Assembly: GCA_029959085.1 (NCBI GenBank)
Contig: JARWIR010000023.1
Span: forward strand, 8,507,860-8,571,859
Reading direction: 5' to 3'
Length of the DNA: 64,000 nt
DNA from: Nemophila menziesii
Taxonomy: Eukaryota > Streptophyta > Magnoliopsida > Boraginales > Hydrophyllaceae
This document shows, piece after piece, positions 1-10,912 of this stretch. Position 1 is the first letter of the stretch; each line of letters begins with the position of its first letter. Under the pieces are notes generated by a model, which made no database searches, was not told the origin of the DNA, and saw only the letters and a list, made by a program, of their open reading frames with translations. A program made the position numbers and the translations under genes.

Positions 1-61
1 ATCCCTATAAACACAAACAAAGAAAAAAAAACTGTTAGTATTCTTTACAAAAACTATATAT

Positions 62-580
62 TTATAACCATCAAAGATAACCAACCTTTTGTCTATCAGA
101 TATGAAAGTCCATTCTTGTTGATTACTTATACCAAGATCTTGTACCAACAAGTTAAAAAACCATCTCAAAGAGTTACTATCCTCTTTCTCTGCTAGGTAA
201 TACACAATTGGGAATATACAGTTGTTCCCATAAATTCCAACTGCTGTTAAAATGACACCTGGATGTGGACCTTTTAGGTGTCATCCATCTACCCCAACAA
301 CCTTTCTACAACAATCTAAAAACCCTCTTCTACAACCTCCAAGACCAACATAAAGTCTATGAAATCTTTCTACTCTAGTGAGCACATCAACAGTAGTTTC
401 AATAGCTACAGTACTTCCAGGGTTACTTCTCCTGATTTCTGCTGAATAATCGTAAATCTTCTTGTATTGATCCTTGTATTCAACCATGTAGCATGTTCTG
501 GTACTAACATTAACTGCATATTCCCGGTGCACTAACTGTTGAAAATCACTCACATTACTATAAAGATTCAATCTTATCAT
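62..580 (-). pseudogene. MULE transposase, catalytic-domain fragment with an in-frame stop
   Basis: The reading frame contains NPGSTV, FHRLYVGLGGCRRGFLDCCRKVVGVDG and, after a TGA at 281-283, HLKGPHPGVILTAVGIYGNNCIFP, followed by FISDRQKVG. This is the order seen in plant MuDR-family transposases: the region before the first catalytic Asp, the DG-x-HLKG motif holding that Asp, and the later SDRQKG motif. The TGA falls directly after the Asp-Gly, where family members usually have Cys, Thr or Ala, and a second stop follows the SDRQK motif near 68. The gene would cut and paste MULE DNA in the nucleus, but this copy cannot make a full catalytic domain. Confidence 0.75.
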
Positions 581-744
581 CTGTTAGGTTTTCATCGATA
601 AGCCTGAAAGGCCTCAATGGTGATTTATTTTTGGAACTCATCGTACCTTCTTTCTCGTCAGACTTCAAAACCTTAAACACTTTATCCAATATATCATTAA
701 CAGACTTCTCCTTCTCTCCAATATAAGAGAGTTGTTCTTCCAAA

Positions 745-1466
745 GTCTCATTAACAAAATTATTTACTTCTTCTTTCTCACCTTCACCTTCAGTTACATT
801 AACATCAGGTGTGTTTTGATCTTCGCAAACAACCTGAAAAGGTAAAAGAAATATACAATCAAATATATGTAAATTAAGGGGGTGATTTGTCAATCAACTG
901 AAATGTTAAGGGCTAAACTGTCAAATGACTGTGTACCTTTATTGTTTCTTCTTCAACTATCTTTTCTTCCATGCTTTTCCCATAATGTCTTTCACCATTC
1001 TTTTCTTCCACGCTTTTCATATCAGGCCTTTCATCACAGGTCTTTCCTCCTACTTCCAAACCAACATTACCTACCTTGTTTAGTTCTTTCTCAGCAACTA
1101 CTTTCTCTACAGTCTATGAAACTAAATTTTTTACTTCGTTGTTCTCACCTTCAGTTACATTAACATCAGTTGTGTTTTGATCTTCACAAACAACCTATAA
1201 AGTTAAAATAAATATATAGTCAAATATATGTAATTTAGGGGTTAAATTGTCAATCAACTAAAATGTTAAGGGCTAAATTGTCAAATGACTATGTACCTTT
1301 ATTGTTTACTCTTCAACTTTCTTTTCTTCCACACTTTTCTCACCATGCCTTTCATCACTCTTTTCTTCTACACTTTTCATATTAGGCCTTTCATCATAGG
1401 TTTTAATTACTTCTTGCCCTTCATTACAGTTCTGAACTTCCATCTCATCAAGGTCATTATTGGTAT
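745..1466. repeat. Tandem duplication of about 361 bp inside the MULE
   Basis: Bases about 745-1105 are repeated at about 1106-1466 with a constant offset of 361 bp. Matching landmarks are TTCAGTTACATTAACATCAG at 789 and 1150, a GTCAATCAACT...AAATGTTAAGGGCTAAA stretch, and a run of CTTTTCTTCC words. The unit contains the presumed intron, its acceptor and part of the Glu/Lys-rich linker exon, so it duplicates an intron-exon cassette. The copies have diverged visibly, so the event is not recent. Confidence 0.7.
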
Positions 1467-1860
1467 GAACTTTATCTTCTTCTCGTTGCTGAACTATTTC
1501 TTCAACCTTATTCCAAGTTAATAACAAAGGCATAAAATAAGGAGTTTGAATTTCGTGGTTTTCATGTATTACAGGTTTACTAACAACAAACAGGTCAACA
1601 TTTACGTTGTTCTCTCCAATGCTACACATCTCCATACATTTATCCTTGCAATCTAAACATACTAGACCATCAGGTAGTTTTTTCCCCAATTTCAAATAGT
1701 TGTACTCCAAGTTACCTTTTATCCCTAACTTCGAAACAGTCTTCTTAAGTACATGTATACTAAATTTGTCATATTCACAACCATCTACATACTCAATCTT
1801 TAAATCATGGTAATTGCTCGTGTCTTCATTAAATATCCCACAAAAGCGAATCCTCAGTGC
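1306..1860 (-). pseudogene. N-terminal exon of the MULE transposase
   Basis: An open frame on the minus strand runs from about 1860 to 1306 and reads LRIRFCGIFNEDTSNYHDLKIEYVDGCEYDKF, then LKLGKKLPDGLVCLDCKDKCMEMC, then a Glu/Lys-rich stretch ending in VEEKSVEEKKVEE. It resembles the PB1-like N-terminal domain followed by an acidic linker found upstream of the catalytic part in several plant MULE transposases. No convincing ATG is visible and the 5' end may be lost or lie in another exon. A likely intron (GTACATAG donor, TTTATAG acceptor) separates it from the linker exon. The assignment rests on neighbourhood and on the general look of the domain. Confidence 0.5.
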
Positions 1861-2959
1861 AAATTTCTATGTTACACGATCAATTTCAAATAAATTAGTT
1901 ACCCATTACGTTAGGAACCAGTTAATGGAAAGATAATTATCAAATATGGATACACTATCAATATGGTAACCAAATCCCGTAAAATATACTCCTATTACTA
2001 ACTAAATCCCGCCCTTCACGCGTGATATCTAAAAATGTAATAAATATACTCGAAACCCCTACATTTACAGATTAAAAGATCTTAACCAACAAGCAAAGAT
2101 TTAGGGGTAATAAATAAACACGCTTACTCCATAACGTAAACGGTGCCATTGATTATCTTTCGAGGTAAAGTACATCGTCTTATGCAATCTGGGTTCTTCG
2201 TCTTCTTGTTCTTCCCCAAACCAAACACTCCCTTGTCTTTTGATTTTGATTTTTTTTTAATTTTTTTGTTTTGTTTCGTGTATATATACGGTAGGCATTT
2301 CAGAATTACCTATTTTGCCCTTTTAAAAATATGGTGTTAAGATAATTAATTAAATAAAACAGATTAAGAATAAAAAAATTATAAAAATGCTTTTAACGGT
2401 GATTTTGGACGGAAAACGTTAGTAACAGACCACGAGTCACGAATACAAAAGTTAGGGGTATATAGTAGAATTAAACAATGCGGCAACTTGTCAATCTCAT
2501 AAAAAATTAGGAGCAAAAGGGTTAATTCCTCAAACTTATATAAAACCCTCATTTCTGTTACCTTTTCTTCATAAATCAAAAGTAAGAGAAAAAGTTCCTT
2601 GGAGCACGGTAAGATATTCTACGATCTCCATTCGTCGTTTTAAATCAGGTACACTCTCGACTCCTCACTTTTTTCATACTTCCCACTTATTAAGTTGTTA
2701 TAACGATGAAATATACAATCGATCTGCAAAACCTAAGGTAAAAAATAAGTAGGAGATATTGAGGAATTGTTACAATTAAGAAAGAAAGTTTATGGGTTTG
2801 ATGGGTAAAACTCTAGATTTCTAGTCCATTGAACAATTTCAATGTAGATGCTCGCTCTGTTATGGATTTCTCTGTTATGGATTTCCTGACCGCTAAGAGA
2901 AATCAGAATTGTATCTTATACAATACATTTGAACCATAGGGGGCCATACCTGTGAAGAA

Positions 2960-3345
2960 TGAGTTGGGTTAGTAGATTAGGTAGAAACATTATCACAATC
3001 CGAAGATATCTCATCAACTGCCACCCCACCAATAGCCCTCCCAACCAGTCTTTTTCTCTATATGTGATATTTATGGATAATCATTAATGTATTTTATCCA
3101 TAAATTTAATCATTAAATAGAGATTATAGCTTGAATTTGAGTTAGATTTGAACTAGTTACTCTTTACTTTTACATATTTACTTGATAATTAAAAAATATT
3201 AACATAGAAATAATGCTTATTTACTTGGAAGGGATTAATAGTGATTTTTTTATATTTTGCACACAGGCAGAAACTCATGTCAAGGATAATATCATTACTG
3301 AACAAAAACATAAAACGAATAAGATCGTTGGCCGTGACATTTCAG
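2960..3345 (+). repeat. Dispersed repeat, copy a (see 30860-31245)
   Basis: About 385 bp match 30860-31245 at roughly 90% by eye. Both begin in TGGGTTAGT...GAAACATTATCACAAT and end in CGAATAAGAT...GTTGGCC. The end of the repeat looks like an exon: TTTTGCACACAG followed by an open frame. In this copy the frame continues to a GTAAG donor at 3363-3367; in the other copy the match is cut off by the truncated end of E4. It appears to be part of the same degenerate gene as the CLASSY-like fragment just downstream. Confidence 0.65.
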
Positions 3346-3740
3346 TTAACTATGAAGGTTTAATAATTTCCATGGTAAGATTTAATTGGTAGTTTACTTT
3401 TGCTGTGATATACTGTTAAGCGGATGTATTTAGAATTGTTGGGTGGTTAATGCATGGTCTTATGTATTTAATATTGATCTACTGTGTGCGCTTTTTACTA
3501 GATGGATATTTCTAAAGTGATCAAGAGACGTATCTTGAGCTGAGCAGGGAAGATGAAAAAGCCAGATATTTTTTATGTTCAACCAATATCTCCTTCCATT
3601 GAAATTCCTGGAGAGATTAACTATAAAGATGAAAGGCTTTAGCAATGGAAAGGAAATATTCATGATCACAGGAAACTCTGATGCTGATTTTTCCTTTTTT
3701 TTTTCTAGGTAAATGGTACTTATTAAAGATGGAAGCTATT
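3268..3740 (+). pseudogene. CLASSY/DRD1-type SNF2 helicase fragment, internally deleted
   Basis: The segment 3570-3690 reads [20 protein letters not shown] and then FSNGKEIFMITGNSDADF, matching the start of the helicase C-terminal lobe of CLASSY/DRD1-family SNF2 proteins, which help RNA polymerase IV in RNA-directed DNA methylation. An upstream exon-like piece (3268-3362) has an acceptor and a donor but I do not recognise its peptide. Just before FNQYLL the frame shifts by one base, a break shared with the copy at 63371-64000. After DADF the sequence jumps to a TTTTTCTAG and GTAAATGGTAC stretch that in the other copy lies about 440 bp further on, so the middle of the lobe is deleted. It cannot encode a helicase. 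Confidence 0.65.
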
Positions 3741-4159
3741 AAGCGATTGTTACCTTGGAGAAAATTAGCAGCAGTCTGTAAAGTGTTGTTTTGGTACTGA
3801 AAGTGTGGGCGAGGAGCCCTAGGAATAATGTCCCTGGTGTAGTAGTTTTGATTGTGATACCTCATCAAATTTTGTTGATGATATTGTGGTAAAAGTTTAG
3901 CCACCTGAGGCCTCACCAGAGTTGACAACATAAAACTTTTTTCAGTTGAATCATGTGAAGTAACTACTATATGTGATATCCTAATTGATTGTGCCACTTT
4001 AAGCAGCCGTTTCTTACTTTTTAGTTTATTGTATTAATGTGCAATTTAATTACTATAGATAATTTGTTTGTACTTTCATATTAAAGGCGGTGGTTTTTTA
4101 GTTTTAATTTAAAACTCACATTATATGTGTGGGTCGTGTTTCTCTCTATAAGTCTATTA
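3741..4159. other. Left flank of LINE A, no gene assigned
   Basis: AT-rich sequence between the CLASSY-like fragment and the target duplication of LINE A. The minus strand is open over 3617-4011 with a His/Gln/Asn-rich peptide, but I do not recognise it and it overlaps the pseudogene. Nothing else is supported here. Confidence 0.4.
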
Positions 4160-4175
4160 AGATCTCTTTTTCTAT
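4160..4175. repeat. LINE A target-site duplication, left copy
   Basis: AGATCTCTTTTTCTAT at 4160-4175 matches AGATCTCCTTTTCTAT at 30398-30413 (15 of 16). The right copy begins directly after the A-run that ends LINE A, as expected for target-primed reverse transcription. Confidence 0.8.
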
Positions 4176-4312
4176 GTTGTATAGTTTATTCTAAACGCTC
4201 TCTAATAGTTTTCCTTTAGTGGTGGCTCTGTTCCACTTTTCGCGCCCCTTTCTTTGTTTTATTTCCTTCGCCAAATACGCCTTCCTTCCTGGGTGGCAGT
4301 AACAGTCTAGTA

Positions 4313-4617
4313 ATGGAGGGGAATGGGCGGCTGCGGCCACCGCAAACACCTCAGCCACCGGACTCTTCTACCAAGAACAAAACACGCAGGCAAATCTCAT
4401 CAGCATCGCTTCCTTCCACACCGGCCAACAGAATCACCACGGAAAAGAGCAAGGCGAACTCAGTCAAGAGATTATCCTCGAAACGCCTCAAGATGTTTGG
4501 GGAGGCGGAGCAGGTGCAAGCTTCTTCTCGAGCGCTAGTTGTTGCCGGAGAGGTGGATAATGTAGCTCAACGTAAACTCAAGCGTGCATTAGACTTCATT
4601 GACAGGTATGAGATATC
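4313..4617 (+). pseudogene. LINE A ORF1, N-terminal piece (before E1)
   Basis: The ORF starts at ATG 4313 (MEGNGRLRPPQTPQPPDSS) and runs 101 codons and two bases to the E1 insertion point. It is Ser-, Pro- and Lys-rich and looks disordered, as the N-termini of plant LINE ORF1 proteins often are. Taken alone it looks like a small host gene of 105 codons, because the frame runs a few codons into the E1 LTR. The frame is taken up at 15867 after one copy of ATATC is removed: 'TC' from 4616-4617 plus 'A' at 15867 complete a Ser codon. ORF1 protein would bind the LINE RNA. Confidence 0.75.
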
Positions 4618-6108
4618 TGGTGGGGCCTAGGGTGTGATAAAATAAGATATAAATAAAGTGCAAAAACACCCTAGAACTACACGGTTCTGCAAGTATACAG
4701 ATTGTATGCAAGTTTTAGATTAAGATTCGCTCCGCAGAGACTACGAAGTTTAGAGGAATCTTATGCAAATATCAAGTGTAATAACTTAAAGCTAGAACAA
4801 CTAAACGCAAATAAAAGTAAAAACAAATAAAGATGTTTGTTTGATTTTCTAATTAACTAAATTAAACTAAGAAGTAAAAGACTAAAAACTAAATATGAAA
4901 GAGAAGAATATGAAAATATAGCTTGAGCTATTAGCATGTAATCCCCACTAGTTTTGCCGTTCTAAACATGTAAGGGTGAATTATGTAGTATTTCCCTAAT
5001 CGGTTCCAATTAGCTATCGGTAGTTTAAAATAGGATTTACCTGTGTCAATAAGGCTTCCTAAGCAAACTTTTCCTGTAATTGGTAAATAGTCACAAGAAC
5101 TAAACCATAGTGATTATCTAGCTAGGTTGGGTTGTCAGATCAGACCTAATACTAGACGTTATGCGCTAAACATGCAATTACACACTGTTGTCGATGGTGA
5201 CCTAATTACTAGATGGTAATTCTAATGGCTGCAGTCCACAAGAACACAGAATATAAATCCAAACACATAAACAGAGAATAAAACCTATAATTCTATTTAA
5301 AACATTGGATTCCCAAATTAGATAGATATCAATCAAAACTAGGGTTCATACATTAATGCTAAAACTCAAGCTAAAGAAATTTAGTTCATGAAAGAAAAGA
5401 AAGAAATTACAAAATTAAAGGTAGAAGAAGACATTGTTGATGAACAGCTCCTTCCAGACTTCTCTCTTGTGTTGTATGCTTCCTCTTGGCTTAAGGTTTT
5501 ACCAAGGATGATTTAAGAGTGTTAAGAGGCTGTATTTATAGTGTATAGGTTGACTTAATTCGTTTTCTTGGAGATAACTCTAAGTAATAGACTCCTGGCC
5601 CAACTCAAATTCGTAAGGAAATAAAGATAAATACTGCTGGACCATTTTGAGCATATCTCCTTCGTTATTGGTCGGTTTGAGCTCCATAAGATACCAAAAG
5701 AATCGCAACAGAATTATCTCTAGTCCTATCAAAGGAATCTTCCAAAATCGGCCTATTTCTTAGGTAAAAACCCACATCTTTGGACGTGTGCTGCAGAAAT
5801 TCAGATTAGGCAGCTTTTCCTTTTCTATGTTTTTAGCCTTTGTTTCCTTATCTCCAATTTACATGCAAATCTCTTTCCATAAGTTGTAGTCTTTGACTTG
5901 GACTCTAATTAATCTCCATAATTATCTTTAAAGCTTCACACTAAACAAACAATTAAACCCAATATGCTCTAAAAATATTATGTTACTAAATCAAGACTCA
6001 AAATAGGAAAGTGCACTAAACTAAGCTAAAATTAACATATAAACTAATAAATAAGCCTAAAATGATGTCTCAGAAGTATATTTTATTATCACAAATGAGG
6101 AGACATCA
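4618..6108 (-). repeat. E1 3' LTR (left)
   Basis: 1491 bp, minus strand, TGATGTCTCC...CCCACCA termini. It matches 14448-15861. It keeps about 77 bp near 5671-5750 that are missing in the other LTR. The U3 end (6063-6108) holds a 9-bp inverted repeat, TGATGTCTC / GAGACATCA. The polypurine tract (sense TTGAGTTGGGGGTCT) lies at 6109-6123. Confidence 0.92.
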
Positions 6109-7633
6109 AGACCCCCAACTCAAAGTTGTATCGTCCCGATACAATAAAAGTAAAGAACAGTAGGGTAGTCAAAATAAACAAGAAGAAGTCGGAAGAGAAC
6201 AAGAACAAAATATAATGAATGATACTAGAGCATAAAATCCAAAAAGTCTCATGTAGTAATGCTTAAGAAATAATGCACAAAGATGCTTAATATACTTGTA
6301 ATCAACAATCCATAAATTCAACTTAAGATTAATTTCGCAATGCCAGAAGGAGAGGATGATAACTTAGTTCCTGTTAATGGCTATAGGTTGTTCATAGGTC
6401 CTAAATACAGCATCCACTTACCTATTTACCTAATAGCTCAATTGTTTCTCCACCTAGTAGTTAGAAATCCTAAGGTCTTGGTTATAACGTGGCTTAAGGA
6501 CGGGTGTGGTACATTTGGATAATGAAAAGTGAGCTTTTGGCTCTCTCCTCACTAGCCATCAACTAATCGCCCTAGAGCTTGAGTTTTCACTCGAAGATGT
6601 TCTCACTCAACCCAATTTATTGATGCTTTTAATGTGCATCCCCAATAAATCCCAATTAAAACCTTTTGATGATATAAAATCCACTTTGCCGGTCCGAATA
6701 TATATTTTCTTTTCAAATCAATTTTTCTTTTGTATAGCTATGATTCTCTCTTTGATGTTGAGATATCACACTATTTTTCTAATATATATATATATTCTTT
6801 TTATGACCTTGTTGGCAAAATTGACTCGTAGCTTCTTTTTCATTCACTATTACCCCGACAAAGGGTTACAATAATAACAATTTCATCATCAATAAAATCA
6901 AAAAGATAATTCCCAAATCCCAAAGTTCCCTAATAATGAAACCCACCACCCCAAACTCAAGCTCTAAAACGAGTTTGTCTCAGGTTTTGCGATTCGAGTG
7001 CGGGTCATATAGTTAAGTCCTACAAACTAAGGGTATGGATTATAATGTGTTTCAAGAAAAGGCTTTAGAAAGGCTCAGAAGGGCTAAGAAGGATAAATAA
7101 CAATAATATCAAAACAAAAGGGTGAGAAAGTATAAAAGGCTTCAAGTGTTTTATCATGAAAGAACCGCCTTATTCATTTTTCTAACTACCGGATTTTGTT
7201 ACGTTTTCATTATTAGTTCATAGACAAGTGGGTTTTCAACTAATTTTAAACCTCGCGTTCTACACACCAAATAACTCTCCCTAAGTTTCAACGTGATTTC
7301 TTTGCATTGCTCATTAACTATTCTATCCTTTATTTCTTGTTTTCATGCATGCATCTAAACAATTTTGTTGCATCTTTCAAAAACATACTACTTACTATCA
7401 TTGACCTAATAAAATCATGCTCAAATAGGCACATTCAAGATATTTTATGCCTTAATTCAACCTAGATTTTTTAATTTTATGCAAAAACGAAAAGAAGATG
7501 AGGACAATGAATCCCCACCCCCAACTCAAAAGTGAGCCGTGTCACCACGACTCGAAAAAAAGACTCAGGAGTGAAATAAAATTTAAATTAAAACTAACTA
7601 AACTACCTAATGCAAACAAGCTAATGAGAAAAA
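6109..7633 (-). other. E1 long non-coding 3' region with conserved blocks
   Basis: About 1.5 kb between the third ORF and the 3' LTR, with no gene. It holds blocks shared with E2-E5: a hairpin at 7534-7553 (sense GAGTCGTG, loop GTGA, CACGGCTC), several polypurine-like words (sense GAGTTTGGGGTGG and variants, near 7515, 6950 and 6115), TTGTAACCCTTTGTCGGGG (about 6851-6871), CCGGCAAAGTGGA (6673-6690) and a second hairpin near 6527-6553 (AGTGAG...CTCACT). Confidence 0.65.
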
Positions 7634-8116
7634 TTAGAACGACCTACCTGGCTGGCCATAGAAATCCATTATATCCTCATCCTCATCCGAAGCTGAAGGA
7701 TCAGAATAATCATCAATATGCTTGTCCATGGTCAAATCTTCTACCTGTGATTCCAACTGTATGACTTCTGTCCAAAGTTCTCTATTGTCTTCTTGTAATC
7801 TTTCGATATCGTTCTGTAACTTGAGAGCCCAAGGAGGAAGATCATAAGCAATTTCAGAGGAAGAGGTAGAAGAACCTTGGTCTTGGATTGTGATCTTTTT
7901 CAATGGCCTTCTTGATGGTATGGACATTCTAGCTGTTAATCTCTTCTTTGGTAGTGGTTGTGCTGGTGCCTTTTCTTTTGATTCTTCAGAAACCTCATCA
8001 AGATTGATGGGTTTTTCAATGGTGGCTCCAGGCAATTTCTTATTCTTCCCAAGGATATAACACTTTCTATTGTATTCCATAGCTTCAGATCTGTTAATCA
8101 TGCTTGATTCACCCAC
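7634..8116 (-). CDS. E1 third ORF, short coiled-coil protein of unknown function
   Basis: A 160-codon ORF (MGESSMINRSEAMEYNRKCY) lies between pol and the 3' LTR, where Athila-type elements carry their extra ORF. The N-terminal half is Lys/Pro-rich with a KKRLTARMSIPSRRPLKK basic stretch; residues about 95-130 look like a coiled coil (LQNDIERLQEDNRELWTEVI); the C-terminus is acidic (SASDEDEDIMD). I see no signal peptide or membrane segment, so the name 'env-like' is not supported. It is open throughout, unlike gag-pol. The matching ORFs in E3, E4 and E5 differ in sequence but also end in a predicted coil. Function unknown. Confidence 0.5.
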   Translation of the reverse strand: MGESSMINRSEAMEYNRKCYILGKNKKLPGATIEKPINLDEVSEESKEKAPAQPLPKKRLTARMSIPSRRPLKKITIQDQGSSTSSSEIAYDLPPWALKLQNDIERLQEDNRELWTEVIQLESQVEDLTMDKHIDDYSDPSASDEDEDIMDFYGQPGRSF

Positions 8117-8464
8117 AACTTCAAGTTATACCAAGAATGGATTAAAGGTTTAAGGAAAATTTGGTTTAGCTTGATGTTGTTGCTTGGAATTTATGACAGA
8201 GAAAGGTTTCTTGATGGATCTTGGAAGAAAACTTTAAAGCTTGTTGAATTTGATGGTGTTTTAATGGTGTAGTGTGATGAATTTGATGAAGAGACTGTGT
8301 TTATGGAAGATGGTGGAGAGGATTTGATGAGTTGTTGTGTTAGTTGTGGAGGTTTGCACAAGCTTAAAGATGTATATATAGGGTTTGGGTCTAAAAATTC
8401 GTATGGGAGAGGCTAGGGTTAATCTTGTTAAGGTAAGAAGTTGATTAGGAAAGAATTCCTTCAC

Positions 8465-8850
8465 AAACCGCCTCTATGCGGTGCACCGGACCAGATCCGC
8501 GGTGTACCGGACTCATCAACTCTTCAAATTTTTGCCCACTGGATAATACCCGAGCTAGCACCCCGTGGCACGTGTTTTGTGCCTGCGGTATAGGGGTGCG
8601 GTGCAGGGGGTAGTCCGCAGGTGCTCCTTAAAAAAACCCGTGCTACCCGACCCCGTGGCACGCGTTTTGGGTGTGCGGACCAGGGGTGCGGTGTACTGCG
8701 CCTATCAGGTCAACTTTTTCTTGCTTCTGGATGAAACCTGTGGTACCCGACCCGTGGTACCCGACCCGTGGTACGGGTTTTCTGGGAATGGTGCATCCCT
8801 ACGGACCATGGGGTAGTCCGCGGGGTAGTCCGCGCCAGGCCTTGAATTTC
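8465..8850 (-). repeat. E1 GC-rich palindrome array
   Basis: A GC-rich patch in AT-rich DNA between integrase and the third ORF. Motifs recur: GCGGTGCACCGG (8479), GCGGTGTACCGG (8500), CCCGTGGCACG (8562 and 8653), GGTACCCGACCCGTGGTACC (8743-8772) and CCGTGGTACGGG. Most centre on GGTRYACC or GGTACC. Arrays with different arms but the same kind of centre sit at the matching place in E2, E3, E4 and E5. Confidence 0.7.
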
Positions 8851-9063
8851 TCCAGATTTTTCCTTTTGACCCCAAACTCGTTTCCTGCACAATAACACAC
8901 TACCTTTCTCTCCTATTAGCTTGTAAACACAATTAAAAATATACACTAACTTAAAATTATACACTACAAGACAATTAAAACTAATCTAAAAAGCAATTAA
9001 AACAAGGGGTGTCTCCCAAGAGCACTTTTGTTTAACGTCTTTGAGTTAGATGTGTACCTCAGA

Positions 9064-10482
9064 CTAAGAGCATTCAACGAGATGGATTGTCTCCTCTCTC
9101 CCAAAGTCCTCACTGTCATGGTATCTCTTTAAACGTTGGCCATTCACCATGAATGTCCTTTGCTCGGCTGGATTTTCAATTTCAATCGCTCCATGCGGTG
9201 TGACTTTAGTAACAATGTAAGGTCCTCCCCAACGGGATTTAAGCTTTCTTGGGTAGTTCGAAAATCGAGAGTTGTATAATAAAACTTTTTGTCCTATCTC
9301 GAAATGCTTTGGACGGAGCCGTTTATCATGCCATCGTTTTGTTTTCTCCTTATAGAGACGTGAATTTTCATAGGCAAGATAACGAAACTCCCCCAACTCG
9401 TTCAACTGCATCATCCTTTGTTTCCCGGCCAAATATGGGTCTAGATTCAGAGTTTTAATAGCCCAGTAGGCTCGAGCTTCAAGTTCAATCGGTAGATGAC
9501 ACGCTTTGCCGTAGACCATGCGATATGGAGATGCCCCAACTGGTGTTTTAAATGCTGTTCTGTAAGCCCAGAGAGCATCGTCTAGCTTTAAAGACCAATC
9601 TTTCCTCGATTTATTCACGGTTTTCTCAAGAATAGATTTGATTTCCCGGTTGGAAACTTCAGCTTGACCGTTAGTTTGTGGGTGATAATCGGTTGAAGTG
9701 CGGTGTTTCACTCCAAACTTTCGAAGAAAATTTCTCAGGGGAACATTAAGAAAATGGGTACCTTTATCACTGATGAGAACACGTGGCGTACCATGTCTTG
9801 AAAAGATGTTTGATTTTAAGAACTTAATCACAATTTGAGCATCGTTCTTTGGTGTTGCCACTGCTTCTACCAATTTTGATACATAGTCTACCGCAAGCAG
9901 AATGTAAAGATTTCCATAAGAAGTGATGAAAGGTCCCATGAAATCTATTCCCCATACATCAAAGATTTCAACTTCAAGAATATTATTAAGCGGCATCGCG
10001 TCTCTTTTTGATATATTGCCAGTGAACTGGCATCTTGGACATGACTGGACAAAACGATGACAATCTTTGTGTATGGTAGGCCAATAGAATCCGGATTGAA
10101 GAATTTTAGATGCGGTTCTATCGCCTTTAAAGTGACCTCCATAAGGTGAACTGTGACAACCTTCAATGATCTTCTCCATTTCACCTTCATGCACACATCT
10201 TCTAACCACTTGGTCACTACAAATCTTCTAGAGGTACGGTTCATCCCAATAATACTGTTTGGCCTGGTGATTCAATCTTTGTCTTTGTTGTGGGTGGAAA
10301 TCTTTGGGAAAGACACCACTCACAATGAGGTTGACTAGATCTGCATACCATGGTACAAAAGCACGTTTAATAGCAAAAAGTTGTTCATCAGGGAATACCT
10401 CTTTAACCAGCAATGGTTCCTTGTTCGCATCAGATCCTTCTAGCCTTGATAAATGATCAGCAACTTGATTTTCGCATCCTTT
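9064..10482 (-). pseudogene. pol: E1 integrase with zinc-binding domain, DDE core and GPY module
   Basis: From about 10482 the frame reads the linker (LLVKEVFPDEQLFAI) to a TAG at 10228-10230, then the integrase proper from 10209. Residues counted from 10209: zinc domain H19/H26 and C57/C60 ([26 protein letters not shown]); catalytic D89 (WGIDFMGPF), D148 (LISDKGTHF) and E184 ([12 protein letters not shown]); GPY module [19 protein letters not shown] near residue 330; end in [10 protein letters not shown]. All three catalytic acids are present. It inserts the cDNA into the genome, and the 5-bp duplications here fit. The stop codon between linker and zinc domain would cut the polyprotein. Confidence 0.88.
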
Positions 10483-10912
10483 TTCTGTCTCGAATATCTA
10501 TGTCGAATTCTTGAAGTAATAGTACCCATCTAATAAGACGCGTCTTAGCGTCCTTTTTCTCCATGAGGTACCTAATAGCTGAATGGTCCGTGTATACAAC
10601 AGTGTTCTTCCCAACCAGATAGGAACAACATTTATCAAAAGCATAAACCACGGCCAACATCTCTTTCTCCGTTATTGTATAATTCATCTGGGTAGCGTTG
10701 AAAGTCTTACTTGCATAATAAATCGTGTGGAAAATTTTGTCTTTCCTCTGTCCCAACACAACACCCATAGCGTGATCACTGGCATCGCACATAAGTTCAA
10801 ACAGAGCTTTCCAATCTGGAGGTATAACAATAGGTGTAGAGATCAGTTTCTCTTTAATCGTAAAAATTGCTTGCAGTTTCTTCAGTGAAATTAAAAGGAG
10901 TATCCTTTTCAA
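10457..10912 (-). pseudogene. pol: E1 RNase H, frameshifted from RT
   Basis: RNase H of the gypsy type: [19 protein letters not shown] (first Asp), [18 protein letters not shown] (Glu) and [19 protein letters not shown] (Asp), ending in FDIDIRDRK. The frame differs from RT. After IRDRK an A-run of five, where four would keep frame, sends the reading off; the true continuation ([17 protein letters not shown]) lies one base over and leads into the integrase N-terminus. RNase H removes the RNA strand during reverse transcription. Confidence 0.85.

Larger units (their letters stand above)
1..2580 (-). mobile_element. Decayed MULE (Mutator-like) DNA transposon, partial
   Basis: The minus strand carries a MULE-type transposase in pieces: an N-terminal domain at about 1306-1860, a linker exon at about 558-893 and the start of the catalytic domain at 62-580. 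The element continues beyond base 1. Upstream of the coding part, 2400-2580 reads on the minus strand through short phrases such as ACCCCTAACTTTTG, which resemble the terminal regions of many plant MULEs, but I could not find the partner terminus or a 9-bp target duplication, so the right limit is a guess. It is non-functional because of an in-frame stop and an internal duplication. Confidence 0.6.

Noticed and set aside
3617..3997. A 126-codon ORF on the minus strand (His/Gln/Asn-rich)
   Set aside because: It overlaps the CLASSY-like fragment on the other strand, and I recognise no domain in it.
4313..4630. A 105-codon host gene
   Set aside because: Its frame continues in phase at 15867 beyond E1; it is the N-terminus of LINE A ORF1.
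8565..8964. Overlapping ORFs on both strands between E1 pol and its third ORF
   Set aside because: They arise from the GC-rich palindrome array, which is poor in stop codons in all frames.
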